Shown: positions 8,001 through 17,239 of the stretch, one piece after another
Layout of the letters: each line of letters begins with the position of its first letter
Position numbering within the stretch: position 1 is the first letter of the stretch
Program-made: the position numbers and the translations under genes
Assembly: GCA_017303995.1 (NCBI GenBank)
Contig: JAFLBE010000001.1
Location: 1-64,000 of the forward strand
Source of the DNA: Bacteroidota bacterium
Lineage (GTDB): Bacteria; Bacteroidota; JABWAT01
Reading direction: 5' to 3'
Length of the DNA: 64,000 nt
The notes under the pieces: model-generated
The model's input: only the letters and a program-made list of their open reading frames with translations
Told to the model about the DNA's origin: nothing
The model's database searches: none

Positions 8001-10887
8001 CCGGTTTGATCATCTGACTTTCGAAACCTCGGGTTCTTCCTACACCCGGATTTTCCATCTGACCTTTTCTTCAGATTCACTTGAAATAACCCGGTGTAAA
8101 TTTATCTCACCAGTTACCCTTTCGGAAAATGCCAATACAACCCAGATTTACTGGAACAGTATGGTGGCAGTACAATCCATGAAAATTGATTTCAATCAGT
8201 TTACAGGCGGGTCGGTAGCTCTGAATGTGTGGGCTGCAGTCAATTCATCCAAAACCGTACACGGTATTTCAGTCACCGGTAATACTTTTTCAGGACAAAG
8301 TACAGCCATGTACATTGATGGCTTTACCAACACCCGAATTCATGCAAACCTGATTACTTCCGCCAATATGGGAATGAGTGTTCAGCACACTGACGGAGCC
8401 CTGGATATCTCTGCAAACAAGGTAACCGTTGTTCCATCAGGACAATACATTTACGGAATTTATGCCGGTCATTTTTCCGGCAATGCCTCAGGTAATTTTA
8501 TTGCCAACAATACCATTTCAATCCAATCCAATAATGGTCCGTCTACCAGCGGACTTTATCTGACCAGTGTTAGTAATGTGATTCTTGCTTACAATACGAT
8601 CTGGGTAGGCGTTTCCAATTCAGGATCAACAGCAATCGATGTGAACTGGGGAAGCAATCTGCAATTCTTTAACAACATTGCTTTAAACACCGGCGGTGGC
8701 TGGGTGAAAGAAATTTCGGGAAACAGCACAACCTCCAATGTTTCGGCATCAGACTATAATCTGTATTACGGGAATTCATCTTATCCGTTTTATTATGTTA
8801 AATCCATGTCAGGGTTGAGTGAAGTGGTGGCCATGACCGGGCTGGAACAGCATTCGGTGGCGTTCTATCCCGCACTGGTCAATATGCAATCCAACCTGTC
8901 TCATCTTGATGGTGCGGGAATTCCAATTGCAGGTCTGACTACCGACATCAACGGGAATCCACGTGATCCTTCCCATCCGGATATCGGTGCCTATGAATTT
9001 TCTTCCCGGAATACTCCTTATGCAGAAGGGACTTATCTGGTCGGAACCGGAAGAGATTTTGAAAGTTTCCAGGCTGCTGCAGACAGTCTTTTGAACAGAG
9101 GAATTGCAGGTCCGGTTGTTTTGCAACTGGAGTCAGGACTTCACACCGGGCAGGTTCAGGTAAAGGGTACAATTGCCGGTTCGTCTTCAAGGTCACCCGT
9201 CACATTTGGCGGGGCAGGTTCAGATTCTGAACTCAGATACACTGCAACCGGAAGTTCAGATAATTTTCTTGTAAAAACTGACGGAGCTGATTTTCTCCGG
9301 TTTGATGGATTAAAGCTGACGGCAGCCGGTTCAACGAACACCCGGATATTTGACCTGAACGGCGGTTCAGATTCTCTTGAAATTACCAATTGTATTCTCA
9401 CGTCACCCGCCACGGCACAAAGCAGTACAGCCAATGTGCAGATTTTTTCGGGGACAAATTCAGGATATTCCTTCCGGAAAATGATGAACAACCAGATGAC
9501 TGGTGGTTCTGCAGCAATTTACACAACCGGGTCGGGTACTTATCCAAGCAATCCGAAAAATACTCTGATTCAGGGGAATACCATTCAGACGGGTTATTAT
9601 GGTATTTACCTCAATTCGGGACATTATACAACGGTTTCTCAAAATACTGTGGTTTCGGGAATATACGGCATCTACGCCGGTGATCAGGACAGCGCCCTTG
9701 TCATCAGCGGGAATTCCTTCCGCCTGACTGGCATCGGACCGTGGGGAATTTACGTTACCGGAACAGCTTGTTCTGCTTCGCAGCCGGCACAAATTAGCAA
9801 CAATTTTGTTTCCTCAAGCGGAACCGGCAATACATACGGAATCGAAACTGAAAACGTGGCGAATGCCCGTGTGGATCATAATTCAGTTTACATTGGTTCT
9901 GCTGCAAGTTCGGCTTCCCGGGCTTATTACGATTATAACGGAACTGGAATTCGTGTCAGAAATAACCTGATGGTGAACCTGAGTCAGGGGTATGGTTTTT
10001 ATCGCAGCTACAATCAGATCACCGGCATTCAGGAATCGGATTATAACCTGATTTACACGCCATCTGGAAAAACCGCCTGGTACGGAAATGCAAACCAGCA
10101 AACACTGGCAGACCTTCAGGCAATTTCCGGCATGGAAGCCCATTCGGTTTCTTCTTCGGTGACTTTTTCAGATGCCGCAAACGGTGATCTTCATCTTGAT
10201 GGCGCATCAATCGGTGATCATACTCTTGCCGGAATGGCGATTGAAGCTGTGAACGTCGATATCGATGGGGAAGAACGAAATATGGTTTCACCTTATATGG
10301 GTGCCGATGAAAATACAGAAATGACCTTACCGGTTGAACTCGTTGGTTTTGAACAGATCAGGACAGGAAAAACAGTTGTTGTAAAGTGGAAAACCATTAC
10401 AGAAACTGATAATGCAGGTTTTTATGTGGAAACGGAGGGAAAGATGGACAGGGAATGGAAAACTGAGGGTTTTGTAGCAGGTGCTGGGACCTCAACCGAA
10501 ACTCATGCTTACCAGTTTGAGCTTAAAAATAAATCCGGTGGGTTTAAAGTCCGACTTCGTCAGGTTGATGCTAACGGAAATGAAACCTACTCTGGTGTTT
10601 TGGTAGTTGAAAGTGAAGTCCCAACCGAATTCAGTGTTTCAAATGCCTATCCGAATCCGTTTAATCCTGCAACTTCCCTGATGGTTCTGATGCCGGCTAA
10701 AGGAATTCTGAATATTCAGGTCATTGATTTATTGGGCCGGGTTATTCAGCAAATTAAAACAGCAGAACTTCAGGCAGGCGAGCATGCTGTTAATCTGGAT
10801 TTTTCAGGCTCTTCATCGGGTGTTTATTTTATCAAAATTCAATTTGGAAATCAGACGATGGTAAAAAAAGTTCAGTTGGTGAGATAG
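5047..10887 (+). CDS. Giant four-module parallel beta-helix T9SS cargo protein
   Basis: A 1946-residue secreted protein. The signal peptide is about residues 1-25 (MKSILS... GFAQ). Four homologous modules of about 436 residues follow, with restarts near residues 453, 889 and 1324. Each opens with a GTY/GSY-x-VGSG segment and an AxADSL helix, passes through right-handed beta-helix rungs (N-N-x-I, G-N-T-I patterns) and closes with GxxRDPSHPDIGAxEF. From about 1761 there is an LPVEL FN3-like domain, then the T9SS type A sorting domain with AYPNPFNP and a basic C-terminus. The fold suits carbohydrate binding or a pectate-lyase-like activity, but no catalytic residues are recognisable. The start at 5047 follows AAAAGGAGAA; a longer frame from 5023 lacks one. 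Modules 2 and 3 are the closest pair. Confidence 0.85.
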   Translation: MKSILSTLFILLLLNLAPKSGFAQLSGSYTIDPSGSGNFLSVSEAFAAVQSAGISGPVILSVVPGTYTVHDSLYNVPGLSAVNSLTLTSATGNPADVVFSYTATSFKNNFILRLRRVNGVKIEGIHFQAQNSTYQRAIEIADSTTNYTLQGNKFEGTVLTNGFDNGILVFVSGIHTHSGLIQNNHFINGGQAVKISGWSTVPGSSVLNNTVTGSYYGFSLFTIQNLIVSGNTISTGIVGIDIENSTGTLVVSENAITINSQNASGTNCYGLIINNFSGATTGNFVTNNTAEILPTTTNGYCFSLTNSSWQTIAFNTLLSQAGGGAALYLTGSHHTVLNNIGVAGSGYYAYYVSYSSTVPVDQSDYNNWISPGGIGFYWQNQSVATLAGFKSKSGHDFHSLSVNPVLTAMESHLNLLDGRAVPVAGITTDKRGITRDGSKPDPGALEFTGSRTPYPGGSYVVGSGGVFATPQAAADSLMKNGISDAVWLEIEPGTYNGQLVLAGTIPGASPDKKVIFTRTPSDTSEVKLTWTATGSADNYLVKLTGSDFLTFDHLTLETLNASYSRVFLLSQANDSLEISHCRFLAPAGGSEDANTSLIYQNSAHEQQALRILNNHLTGGSCGINLSLKISQLKTTPGYLIFGNTVSASRTGIQVWYTTNLTILKNTVTPGGTGILVNTSDGLTTVDANRITMTNPVSYAKGISVQYLTGSATFISNNLVSGTSLTQPATGLYLSTSDHITVAYNSIWMEGVSPVNGGSECIYLNGGSDQKFYNNIAFNMVGGYVLNFAEYNSPTVVAGSDYNNFGGNGAYLFAVSGKVFQTVYQVKQQTTREAHSLTVFPAFKNMVSTLAHLDGKGSPVAGVSTDFYGIPRDPSHPDIGAVEFTAEKQPWPAGTYPVGSGEVFVSPKAAVDSLMERGISGAVTLEIKPGIYNEQLTLPGNIPGASAGSPVTFTRTPSDTSEVKLTWTAAGSADNFLVKLNGADFYRFDHLTFETSGSSYTRIFHLTFSSDSLEITRCKFISPVTLSENANTTQIYWNSMVAVQSMKIDFNQFTGGSVALNVWAAVNSSKTVHGISVTGNTFSGQSTAMYIDGFTNTRIHANLITSANMGMSVQHTDGALDISANKVTVVPSGQYIYGIYAGHFSGNASGNFIANNTISIQSNNGPSTSGLYLTSVSNVILAYNTIWVGVSNSGSTAIDVNWGSNLQFFNNIALNTGGGWVKEISGNSTTSNVSASDYNLYYGNSSYPFYYVKSMSGLSEVVAMTGLEQHSVAFYPALVNMQSNLSHLDGAGIPIAGLTTDINGNPRDPSHPDIGAYEFSSRNTPYAEGTYLVGTGRDFESFQAAADSLLNRGIAGPVVLQLESGLHTGQVQVKGTIAGSSSRSPVTFGGAGSDSELRYTATGSSDNFLVKTDGADFLRFDGLKLTAAGSTNTRIFDLNGGSDSLEITNCILTSPATAQSSTANVQIFSGTNSGYSFRKMMNNQMTGGSAAIYTTGSGTYPSNPKNTLIQGNTIQTGYYGIYLNSGHYTTVSQNTVVSGIYGIYAGDQDSALVISGNSFRLTGIGPWGIYVTGTACSASQPAQISNNFVSSSGTGNTYGIETENVANARVDHNSVYIGSAASSASRAYYDYNGTGIRVRNNLMVNLSQGYGFYRSYNQITGIQESDYNLIYTPSGKTAWYGNANQQTLADLQAISGMEAHSVSSSVTFSDAANGDLHLDGASIGDHTLAGMAIEAVNVDIDGEERNMVSPYMGADENTEMTLPVELVGFEQIRTGKTVVVKWKTITETDNAGFYVETEGKMDREWKTEGFVAGAGTSTETHAYQFELKNKSGGFKVRLRQVDANGNETYSGVLVVESEVPTEFSVSNAYPNPFNPATSLMVLMPAKGILNIQVIDLLGRVIQQIKTAELQAGEHAVNLDFSGSSSGVYFIKIQFGNQTMVKKVQLVR

Positions 10888-10950
10888 AGAGAAAAACCAA
10901 TTTATAGTACATCAATTAAAACCCTAAAACATAACCAATAACGCATTTTC

Positions 10951-11265
10951 ATGTTAACAATGACACTCACTCCAAAAGAAAAAAAAATTCCTTTTTCCGT
11001 ATCTGATGCTTATCCAAATCCATGTACTGAATCAACCCGGTTGTTATTTTCAGTTTCAGAAAAATCAAGATTTACAGTTTCAGTATTAGAAAATGATGTT
11101 GAACTTCTTTCCCAAAACTCTGAAGACTACTTACCGGGGATTGCAACCATGGACGTTCTCCTTGGCGGTCTTCCATCGGGACATTATTCAATTCGTGTCA
11201 TGCTGAATGGACATTTTATTGATAAACACATTCAAAAAGTTCAAAAGAGAAATAAAAAGGGATGA
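10951..11265 (+). CDS. Orphan T9SS sorting-domain-like protein without signal peptide
   Basis: A 104-residue frame that is almost entirely a type A sorting domain: FSVSDAYPNPCTEST, then the LLGG-LPSGHYSIRV strand pattern and a lysine-rich tail. It has no signal peptide and no cargo domain, so as drawn it could not reach the T9SS through Sec. The normal YPNPF is YPNPC here. It starts 63 bases after the giant beta-helix gene and may be co-transcribed. It could be a remnant of a lost cargo gene or a small cytoplasmic protein; the ribosome site is weak, so translation is uncertain. Confidence 0.45.
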   Translation: MLTMTLTPKEKKIPFSVSDAYPNPCTESTRLLFSVSEKSRFTVSVLENDVELLSQNSEDYLPGIATMDVLLGGLPSGHYSIRVMLNGHFIDKHIQKVQKRNKKG

Positions 11266-11377
11266 AGATGGACTTTATTTTGGTTATTCAATTTATATGA
11301 AATTGAAATAGATTAAATGTTTTAACCAAAAAGTCTCTAAAGTGAATCCATGACTAGCTATGACTTAGGAACATTGC

Positions 11378-11944
11378 TTGAAGCGCCATTTTATATTTAA
11401 ATTTGGTCTGGTCTTATTTTCAGCCCTGCAATTTGCCGCTTGCGACGGAATAAAAAAGGATTGGCTGTATCGCACCTGGCAGGATCAGAAATCCAACTTT
11501 CAGTCACCACCGGATAGTTTTTTCTTTAGCGTTACGCCCGGTGACACATTGGACGACCTTCTGATTTCAGTTCAGGACTCAATTCTGCCGGAGATGACCT
11601 TGTGGTTTTACCGAACGACAAGTCAGAGTGGCGTTGTGTCAATTCAAACCCGGGAAATGACTGAACCTGTTTCAATTTATTATAATCAAAACCTTACTCT
11701 ATGTTTCCGGCGGATGAATGAAGCAAGGGATTATCTGAATTCAAATGAATTGTACTACGCAGAAAAGCGCGCCCATTTTCTCCGGCTTGGATTTTCAGAG
11801 GAACGGGATCTGATTGTCTCACGCAGTCCGGAATTTTCACTTTCTGAATTTAAAACTGGTTATCAACAGAATGCTTTGGAATTTGAGCCAGGCGTGTTTT
11901 TATTTTATAGACGACCCTCGATATATGACCTCCCTGAAGAGTGA
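11378..11944 (+). CDS. Putative lipoprotein, unknown function
   Basis: A 188-residue protein that I do not recognise. The N-terminus has basic residues, a hydrophobic run and a lipobox FAAC with the lipidated cysteine at residue 22, followed by D, as for a periplasm-facing lipoprotein. The remainder is soluble, rich in aromatic and charged residues, with no known motif. The only in-frame start is TTG at 11378, preceded by TTAGGAAC; an ATG 18 bases earlier runs straight into a stop. It stands between T9SS cargo genes but carries no sorting domain. Confidence 0.6.
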   Translation: MKRHFIFKFGLVLFSALQFAACDGIKKDWLYRTWQDQKSNFQSPPDSFFFSVTPGDTLDDLLISVQDSILPEMTLWFYRTTSQSGVVSIQTREMTEPVSIYYNQNLTLCFRRMNEARDYLNSNELYYAEKRAHFLRLGFSEERDLIVSRSPEFSLSEFKTGYQQNALEFEPGVFLFYRRPSIYDLPEE

Positions 11945-11991
11945 TGTAAAACGGTTATGATTTGGTCAATTCTTTCTATTTAAAAAATGTC

Positions 11992-12007
11992 TGTGAACAC
12001 GGTCACA
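11992..12007 (+). promoter_or_regulatory. CRP/FNR-type palindrome upstream of BNR cargo gene
   Basis: TGTGA, six bases, TCACA: a perfect match to the half-sites known for Crp-family regulators. It ends 93 bases before the start codon at 12101. Equivalent sites lie upstream of the cargo genes at 45358, 53703 and 56283. Confidence 0.5.
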
Positions 12008-12100
12008 TGGTGTGAAAGGGAAGTTTTCATTTTTATCCGTATAAAGTTTTCCTGTGCCTGATATTTAATGACTTAAATTCAATATTTATAAGGGGAAACA

Positions 12101-13411
12101 ATGCGGATTTACCTGATCACTATTATAATCTTACAACTTTCATTCCCGGTTTTTTCTCAGGTCTTTTGGGAAAAAACAGACTTGCCTGGTTTGCAAACCA
12201 GTAACCTGATAGTTAATCCTTCCGGACTTTCAGCCGTCAGTTTTTATGATCTGGACGGAAATGAATCCTTTTATTTTTCTGATAATTCCGGGAAAACCTG
12301 GGTGCCGATGGCGAATCCGGGAAATATTGCCGACCGGATGGTTATTGATCAGGCGGGAAGGATTTATGTTGGGGATGATGACGGACTGGAGGTGAATCTC
12401 CGCCGCAGCACTGATTTCGGAAAAACGTGGGAAACGATCAGCGATACAGGAACGAACGCCAATTATGCACTTGGAGTCGCACCTTCCGGTCGGATTTACT
12501 CCAATTTTATTTTCAACCGAACCGGTACACATTATATGAGTTGGTCAGACGATCACGGTGATACCTGGACAAAAACCAAAACTGATCTACCGCCGGTATT
12601 GCTTTCCAATCTCAATTCTCAATCCGGATTTCTTTTCGACGAATCAGGGAAAGTTCTTTATCTAGGGATGGATGGCGTTATAGGTCTTGATCCTGAAACC
12701 GGTAAAACAGAAATCAAAAGTACCGGGATGGAAGCAAAGTCTCCGATAACAAGTTGCCGGTTACCTGATGGCACTGTCCTCGTCTTTGCCAACTTTTTTT
12801 CAACTGTCGGCCATATTTACCGTTCTGAAAATTTTGGTGAATCCTGGTCTCCGCTTTCACCTTCCGGGTTACCTCAGTTTACAGCCTTTTATCAGCTCAT
12901 ATCTACCAAAACGGGAGTGCTTTACGGGATCGTTGCCGGTACTCAGTCTGATGGGGTTTACCGGTCATTTGACCAGGGACAAACCTGGGAAAATGTTTCA
13001 GCCGGTTTGGGAAAAGACGGATTTATTTTGACGCCCCAGATTCTTGCGGTGACACCTGATGATGAAATCCTTTGCGGTACAAATGATGGTTTGTACCGGA
13101 GTACCCAAGTGCTGACTTCTGTTTCTGACCCAGATAAACTCAATCCCGACAATTTCCGTGTTTCTGATGCTTATCCGAATCCGTTTAACCCGGAAACTTC
13201 GGTGACTGTTTTTTTGCCGGAAAAGGGAATTCTCAGTATTCAGGCTATTGATTTATTGGGCCGGGTTATTCAGCAATTTAAAACTGCAGAATTACAAGCG
13301 GGCGAACATACTTTTAACCTGGGTTTTTCTGGATCAACATCTGGCATCTATTTTATCAAAATTCAGTTTGGAAATCAGATGCTTGTGAAGAAAGTACAAC
13401 TGGTGAAATGA
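12101..13411 (+). CDS. BNR/Asp-box beta-propeller T9SS cargo protein
   Basis: A 436-residue secreted protein. The signal peptide is about residues 1-20 (ending VFSQ). Five Asp-box (BNR) repeats of the form S-x-D/N-x-G-x-T/S-W are visible (SDNSGKTW, STDFGKTW, SDDHGDTW, SENFGESW, SFDQGQTW), so the body is a sialidase-type or photosynthesis-stability-factor-type propeller. No sialidase arginine triad can be assigned, so I do not call it an enzyme. The C-terminus is a T9SS type A domain with AYPNPFNP, nearly identical to that of the 1946-residue protein upstream. The ATG follows AAGGGG. Confidence 0.85.
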   Translation: MRIYLITIIILQLSFPVFSQVFWEKTDLPGLQTSNLIVNPSGLSAVSFYDLDGNESFYFSDNSGKTWVPMANPGNIADRMVIDQAGRIYVGDDDGLEVNLRRSTDFGKTWETISDTGTNANYALGVAPSGRIYSNFIFNRTGTHYMSWSDDHGDTWTKTKTDLPPVLLSNLNSQSGFLFDESGKVLYLGMDGVIGLDPETGKTEIKSTGMEAKSPITSCRLPDGTVLVFANFFSTVGHIYRSENFGESWSPLSPSGLPQFTAFYQLISTKTGVLYGIVAGTQSDGVYRSFDQGQTWENVSAGLGKDGFILTPQILAVTPDDEILCGTNDGLYRSTQVLTSVSDPDKLNPDNFRVSDAYPNPFNPETSVTVFLPEKGILSIQAIDLLGRVIQQFKTAELQAGEHTFNLGFSGSTSGIYFIKIQFGNQMLVKKVQLVK

Positions 13412-13426
13412 CGGTGGGTTTTTAAA

Positions 13427-13455
13427 GGGGATGGCAGATTGTCTGCCTCCATCCC
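13427..13455. terminator. Possible bidirectional hairpin between convergent genes
   Basis: GGGATGGCAGA pairs imperfectly with TCTGCCTCCATCCC around TTG. It fills the 43-base gap between the convergent BNR gene and the regulator gene. T-runs are poor on both sides. Confidence 0.35.
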
Positions 13456-14084
13456 TAAATCTCCCCGCTCAGCGATTTTTTTATCACTTCACCCTTTGAG
13501 TTGACTTGAAGTTTCCGGTAAATGGTTTTGATGTAACTTCTCACGGTTTCAATGGTGATTCCCATCCGGTCACCAATTGCCTGATAGCTGAGACCATCTA
13601 CAAGCCCGATCACGATTTCCTTTTCACGGTCAGTTAACGGGGATTCTTTTTTTGCGGGTTTGGCCGGATTGAAATATTCGATCACTTTTCTGGCGATCTG
13701 CGGGTTCATCGGGGCACCCCCTGCCCTTAATTCCAGAATAGCTTCCCTTATTTTCGGCAAAGATGTATTTTTCAACAAATATCCGCTGGCTCCGGTAACA
13801 AGTGCTTTGAATATTTTTTCGGTATCATCATAAATTGTGAGCATGATAATTTCAGTATCGGGAAACTGATCTTTGATGAGACGGATGCCTTCAAGCCCGG
13901 ACATTCCTGGTAGTTGTATGTCCATCAATAAAATATCAGGAATTGTTTTCGTTTTAAGTACTTTTAAAAACGACTCCACACTGGGTTCAGCAATTGAACA
14001 AAACAGATCCTGCTGGCGGTTAAAATAGACAACCAGATCATTCCGGATGTCATTTTCATCTTCAATAATTCCGATACTAATCAT
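13455..14084 (-). CDS. NarL/LuxR-family response regulator
   Basis: A 209-residue two-component regulator. The receiver has the acidic pair E8-D9, the phosphoacceptor D55 in LLMDIQLPG, the threonine of MLTIYD and the lysine of YLLKNTS. After a linker rich in K, P and A, the output is a LuxR-type helix-turn-helix (LTDREKEIV ... TIETVRSYIKTIYRKL) from about 147. It starts one base after the stop of the sensor kinase and is certainly co-transcribed and paired with it. Regulated genes are unknown; the adjacent secreted proteins are the nearest candidates. Confidence 0.93.
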   Translation of the reverse strand: MISIGIIEDENDIRNDLVVYFNRQQDLFCSIAEPSVESFLKVLKTKTIPDILLMDIQLPGMSGLEGIRLIKDQFPDTEIIMLTIYDDTEKIFKALVTGASGYLLKNTSLPKIREAILELRAGGAPMNPQIARKVIEYFNPAKPAKKESPLTDREKEIVIGLVDGLSYQAIGDRMGITIETVRSYIKTIYRKLQVNSKGEVIKKSLSGEI

Positions 14085-14085
14085 C

Positions 14086-17000
14086 TCAGTACAATGGCTT
14101 TCTGGTAATCTGAACGGTAAATCCGTTTTCCTTTTTGATGGTTAGGGTGGCTTGAATTCTTTCAGCCCGAAGTTTCATATTGTTCAATCCTGATCCTGAT
14201 CCTTTTGCAGAAGATTCCCGCCCTGAACCGTTATCAGCAATGGTCATGGTAAAGTGTTTGGCGGATTGAGACAGCGAAATTTTAACCACCGTGGCATCTG
14301 AATGTTTTGCACAATTGTGAATAGCTTCTTTAAAGATCAGAAAAATATTTTGCCGGATATCAACCGAAACTTGTTTTTCCTGATTGAGTCCTTCCGTCTG
14401 GAATTCAACCTGAATTTGTTTTTCCTCAAATGCCGTTCTGCAAAAGCCTTTCATCCGGTCAGTTAAATTGGCAATCCGGTCATTTCTGGAATCAATTGAC
14501 CAGATGGAATCGCTCATGGTCATAATTACTGACCGGGTTAAGTTGCTGATGGTGTCGAGAGCTTTTCTTTTTTTATCATCTGTCGTTTCATCAGCGAGTA
14601 AATCTGTTTTCATTGAAATTTTGGTGAGTAAAACACCCACGTCATCATGGAGATCACTGGCAATATTCAATCTGAGCCGTTCAATATGAAGTTTTCGGCG
14701 GATTTCGAGCCAGAAAGCCAGATAAACCAGAGAACTGATCATGAAAATGATCAGGAGTTTAAACCAGATTGTCTGGTAAAACGCCGGGGGTATGTAAAAT
14801 GCCAGTTTTACCTCATTCTTTTCCGGCAACCCGGCTGAAGTTTCTCTGATTCTGAGCGTGTAGGAACCGGGTTCAAGATTGGTGAACTGAATATTGTGGT
14901 GACTGCCAATTGAAACCCAATCATCGGTCAATCCTTCAAGAAAATAAGAGAACCGAAGGCGGTCCGGTCGCCTGAATTCCATTCCCGAGAAGTCGACATC
15001 CATCATAATAAGGTTTTGGGGAAGAACAAGTTGTGAAGCAGGTTCCTGCCAGAAGTGAAAAACTGTTGTTTGGTTCTTCGGGTCAAGAATTGTTACTTTT
15101 CTGATCAGGGGTGCAGAAGGAGACACCTGCTTGCTGATACTATCGGGATGGAAGGAGACAAGGCCGTCTGAACCTGCAAAATAAATCCGTCCGGCGGCTG
15201 ATTTGTAGAAACTTCCGGCATTGAATTCATTTCCGGGTAGGCCATTTTTAACCGACCAGCTAAAAATTTCACCGGTTTGAGGATTTAAAACTCCAATCCC
15301 ATTGTCAGTACTCATCCAGATTTGTTTTCTGGAATCCTCAATTAACCCATAAATCCCGTTGCTTGGAAGACCATTAACGGTTTGATAAAATTTTGCAGTT
15401 TTGTCCTTTTTGGAAAACCGGAATAAACCATCATTCCGGGTCGCACCCCAAAGAAAGCCATCATGGGTATCCAAAAGGGAGAGAACGGTCATTTCGTTTA
15501 AATAGGTCTGGCTTTGGACTCCATTGAGTGAAACGGATGCAGTATTCAGGAAAGTAATCCCTGAAGAAGTTGCAACCCAGACCCAGGATGCCGAATCTTC
15601 AATGACCATCCAGGTGTTGTTGTGGCCAAGAACAGATGCCGAATCAGGTAAATTCAGAAATGAACGGAATGTCCACTTATTTTTATCAAAAAGAGTAAAA
15701 CCACCATTTCTGGTACAAAAGTAAAGCTTGTTTTGGGAACCAGGGAAAATGCCTCTGATCAGATCAGAACTTAGGCTGTTTCCTGGATTTGTTCCCGCAC
15801 GAATTGTTTTACTTGTTTTATCCGGATAAAGTGCCAGAACACCTTTTCCACTTGTTCCTGTCCAGATTGTACCTGATGAATCGGTATAAAGTCCTCTGAT
15901 TGCCGAAGGTGGTGAAAATTGAGTTCCGGTTAAGGTTGAAAACCGTTCCCGGGAAAAACTCCAGGACAAAACTCCGGCTGCACGGGTGCCTAACAGCAAT
16001 TCTCCTTGTTTATTCTCAGAAATGGCAAAAATATCAGAATCAGTTAACCCCCGGTTGCCTTCGGTTTTAAAAGAAACCGTTCGGAATCCACCCTGATCGA
16101 GTTCGAGTTTTGCAATTCCGTTACCCAGTAATCCAATCCATAAATTCCGTCCCTGATCAAGAAACAGACTTTGCACCCGGGAAGAAAAATTTTCATTCCA
16201 TTTTTCAACAATCCGGGTCTCCTTTTTGGTTTTAAAATCATAAAACCAAAGTCCGGCTGAAGCAGTTCCGATATAGAGTCCACGGGATGAGTCTACCAAA
16301 AGACAGGAGATTTCACTGGTGTTTAAAATTCTCCTGGGTTTAAACTCATTTCCCTTTTCAGGAAAAATGATCAAACCGTTTTGAGTGCCAGCAAAGATGA
16401 TTTCCTGATGTAGAGCCACTGAAGTAATCGATTCATCAGGAAAGCTGGGGTAACGGTCAGCCCGGTTGTCTGCGGTGCTGATATGAAATAAACCGGAAGC
16501 TGACCCGGCAAGAATCTGATGATCAGAAAGCTCAGCTATCGCAGAAAAATTATGAGAGAATTTTGTACCGGGAATCTGAACAGGAAGGGTATCACCGGGG
16601 TTGAGTGACCAGATACCCTGATTTAACGTTCCAATCCAAAGTCTACTCTTTGAATCAGCAAAAAGGGACATAATTTCGCCGGAGTTCAGAACGGTTTTAC
16701 TGAAGGAATCAAAAAAACCATTTTTCCGGTTGAACCTGAAGAGACCTTTGCCATTGGTACCAATCCAAAGCTGACCAGCAGGATCTTCTGCAATGGCGGT
16801 AATGTCTGAACTCTGAAGGCCCTTATCTGAAACCGAGCTTTTGTAAAACTGAATAACCTGAGAGCCATCCCAGACATTCAATCCGTTTTGTGTGCCGATC
16901 CAGACAAAACCCTGCCGGTCATGAACAACTGTATTAACTGCGTTTGAAGATAAGCCGTCTCTGTTGGTGAGAGATTCAAACCAGACGGTTGAACCCTGGG

Positions 17001-17088
17001 CGAGGATTGCTCTGTAAGGCACGAATAAAACCAGGAGGAGCAAACCTCCAGCTTTTACCGGATTGAATATTTTGAAATGAAAACTCAT
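14086..17088 (-). CDS. Two-component-propeller sensor histidine kinase (Reg_prop, Y_Y_Y, HisKA_3)
   Basis: A 1000-residue membrane sensor. The signal peptide is at 1-30 (MSFHFKIF ... ILAQ). Reg_prop repeats with the WIGTxxGL signature build two periplasmic propellers (about 35-700), followed by a Y_Y_Y domain ending in LEPGSYTLRIRETS. One transmembrane helix (FKLLIIFMISSLVYLAFWL) precedes a NarX/DesK-like kinase with LHDDVG (phosphoacceptor H814 in this numbering) and a HATPase with N-box EAIHNCAKHS and DNGSGR. In Bacteroidota such sensors usually detect oligosaccharides or secreted-product cues. The frame extends to 17187, but 17088 gives a proper signal peptide. The partner regulator follows after one base. 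Confidence 0.93.
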   Translation of the reverse strand: MSFHFKIFNPVKAGGLLLLVLFVPYRAILAQGSTVWFESLTNRDGLSSNAVNTVVHDRQGFVWIGTQNGLNVWDGSQVIQFYKSSVSDKGLQSSDITAIAEDPAGQLWIGTNGKGLFRFNRKNGFFDSFSKTVLNSGEIMSLFADSKSRLWIGTLNQGIWSLNPGDTLPVQIPGTKFSHNFSAIAELSDHQILAGSASGLFHISTADNRADRYPSFPDESITSVALHQEIIFAGTQNGLIIFPEKGNEFKPRRILNTSEISCLLVDSSRGLYIGTASAGLWFYDFKTKKETRIVEKWNENFSSRVQSLFLDQGRNLWIGLLGNGIAKLELDQGGFRTVSFKTEGNRGLTDSDIFAISENKQGELLLGTRAAGVLSWSFSRERFSTLTGTQFSPPSAIRGLYTDSSGTIWTGTSGKGVLALYPDKTSKTIRAGTNPGNSLSSDLIRGIFPGSQNKLYFCTRNGGFTLFDKNKWTFRSFLNLPDSASVLGHNNTWMVIEDSASWVWVATSSGITFLNTASVSLNGVQSQTYLNEMTVLSLLDTHDGFLWGATRNDGLFRFSKKDKTAKFYQTVNGLPSNGIYGLIEDSRKQIWMSTDNGIGVLNPQTGEIFSWSVKNGLPGNEFNAGSFYKSAAGRIYFAGSDGLVSFHPDSISKQVSPSAPLIRKVTILDPKNQTTVFHFWQEPASQLVLPQNLIMMDVDFSGMEFRRPDRLRFSYFLEGLTDDWVSIGSHHNIQFTNLEPGSYTLRIRETSAGLPEKNEVKLAFYIPPAFYQTIWFKLLIIFMISSLVYLAFWLEIRRKLHIERLRLNIASDLHDDVGVLLTKISMKTDLLADETTDDKKRKALDTISNLTRSVIMTMSDSIWSIDSRNDRIANLTDRMKGFCRTAFEEKQIQVEFQTEGLNQEKQVSVDIRQNIFLIFKEAIHNCAKHSDATVVKISLSQSAKHFTMTIADNGSGRESSAKGSGSGLNNMKLRAERIQATLTIKKENGFTVQITRKPLY

Positions 17089-17239
17089 GCCTGAAAAATA
17101 CGACAAAATGCGGGAAGAAGAAAAGGGATGTGAAAATTCTGGTGACGAGTGGCATGTGGTAAGTTGAGTGAAAAAAAAACCTTTCACACACAGCCTAATT
17201 CCTGGATTAAATATTTAATGGTCAACCTAAATATCAGTT

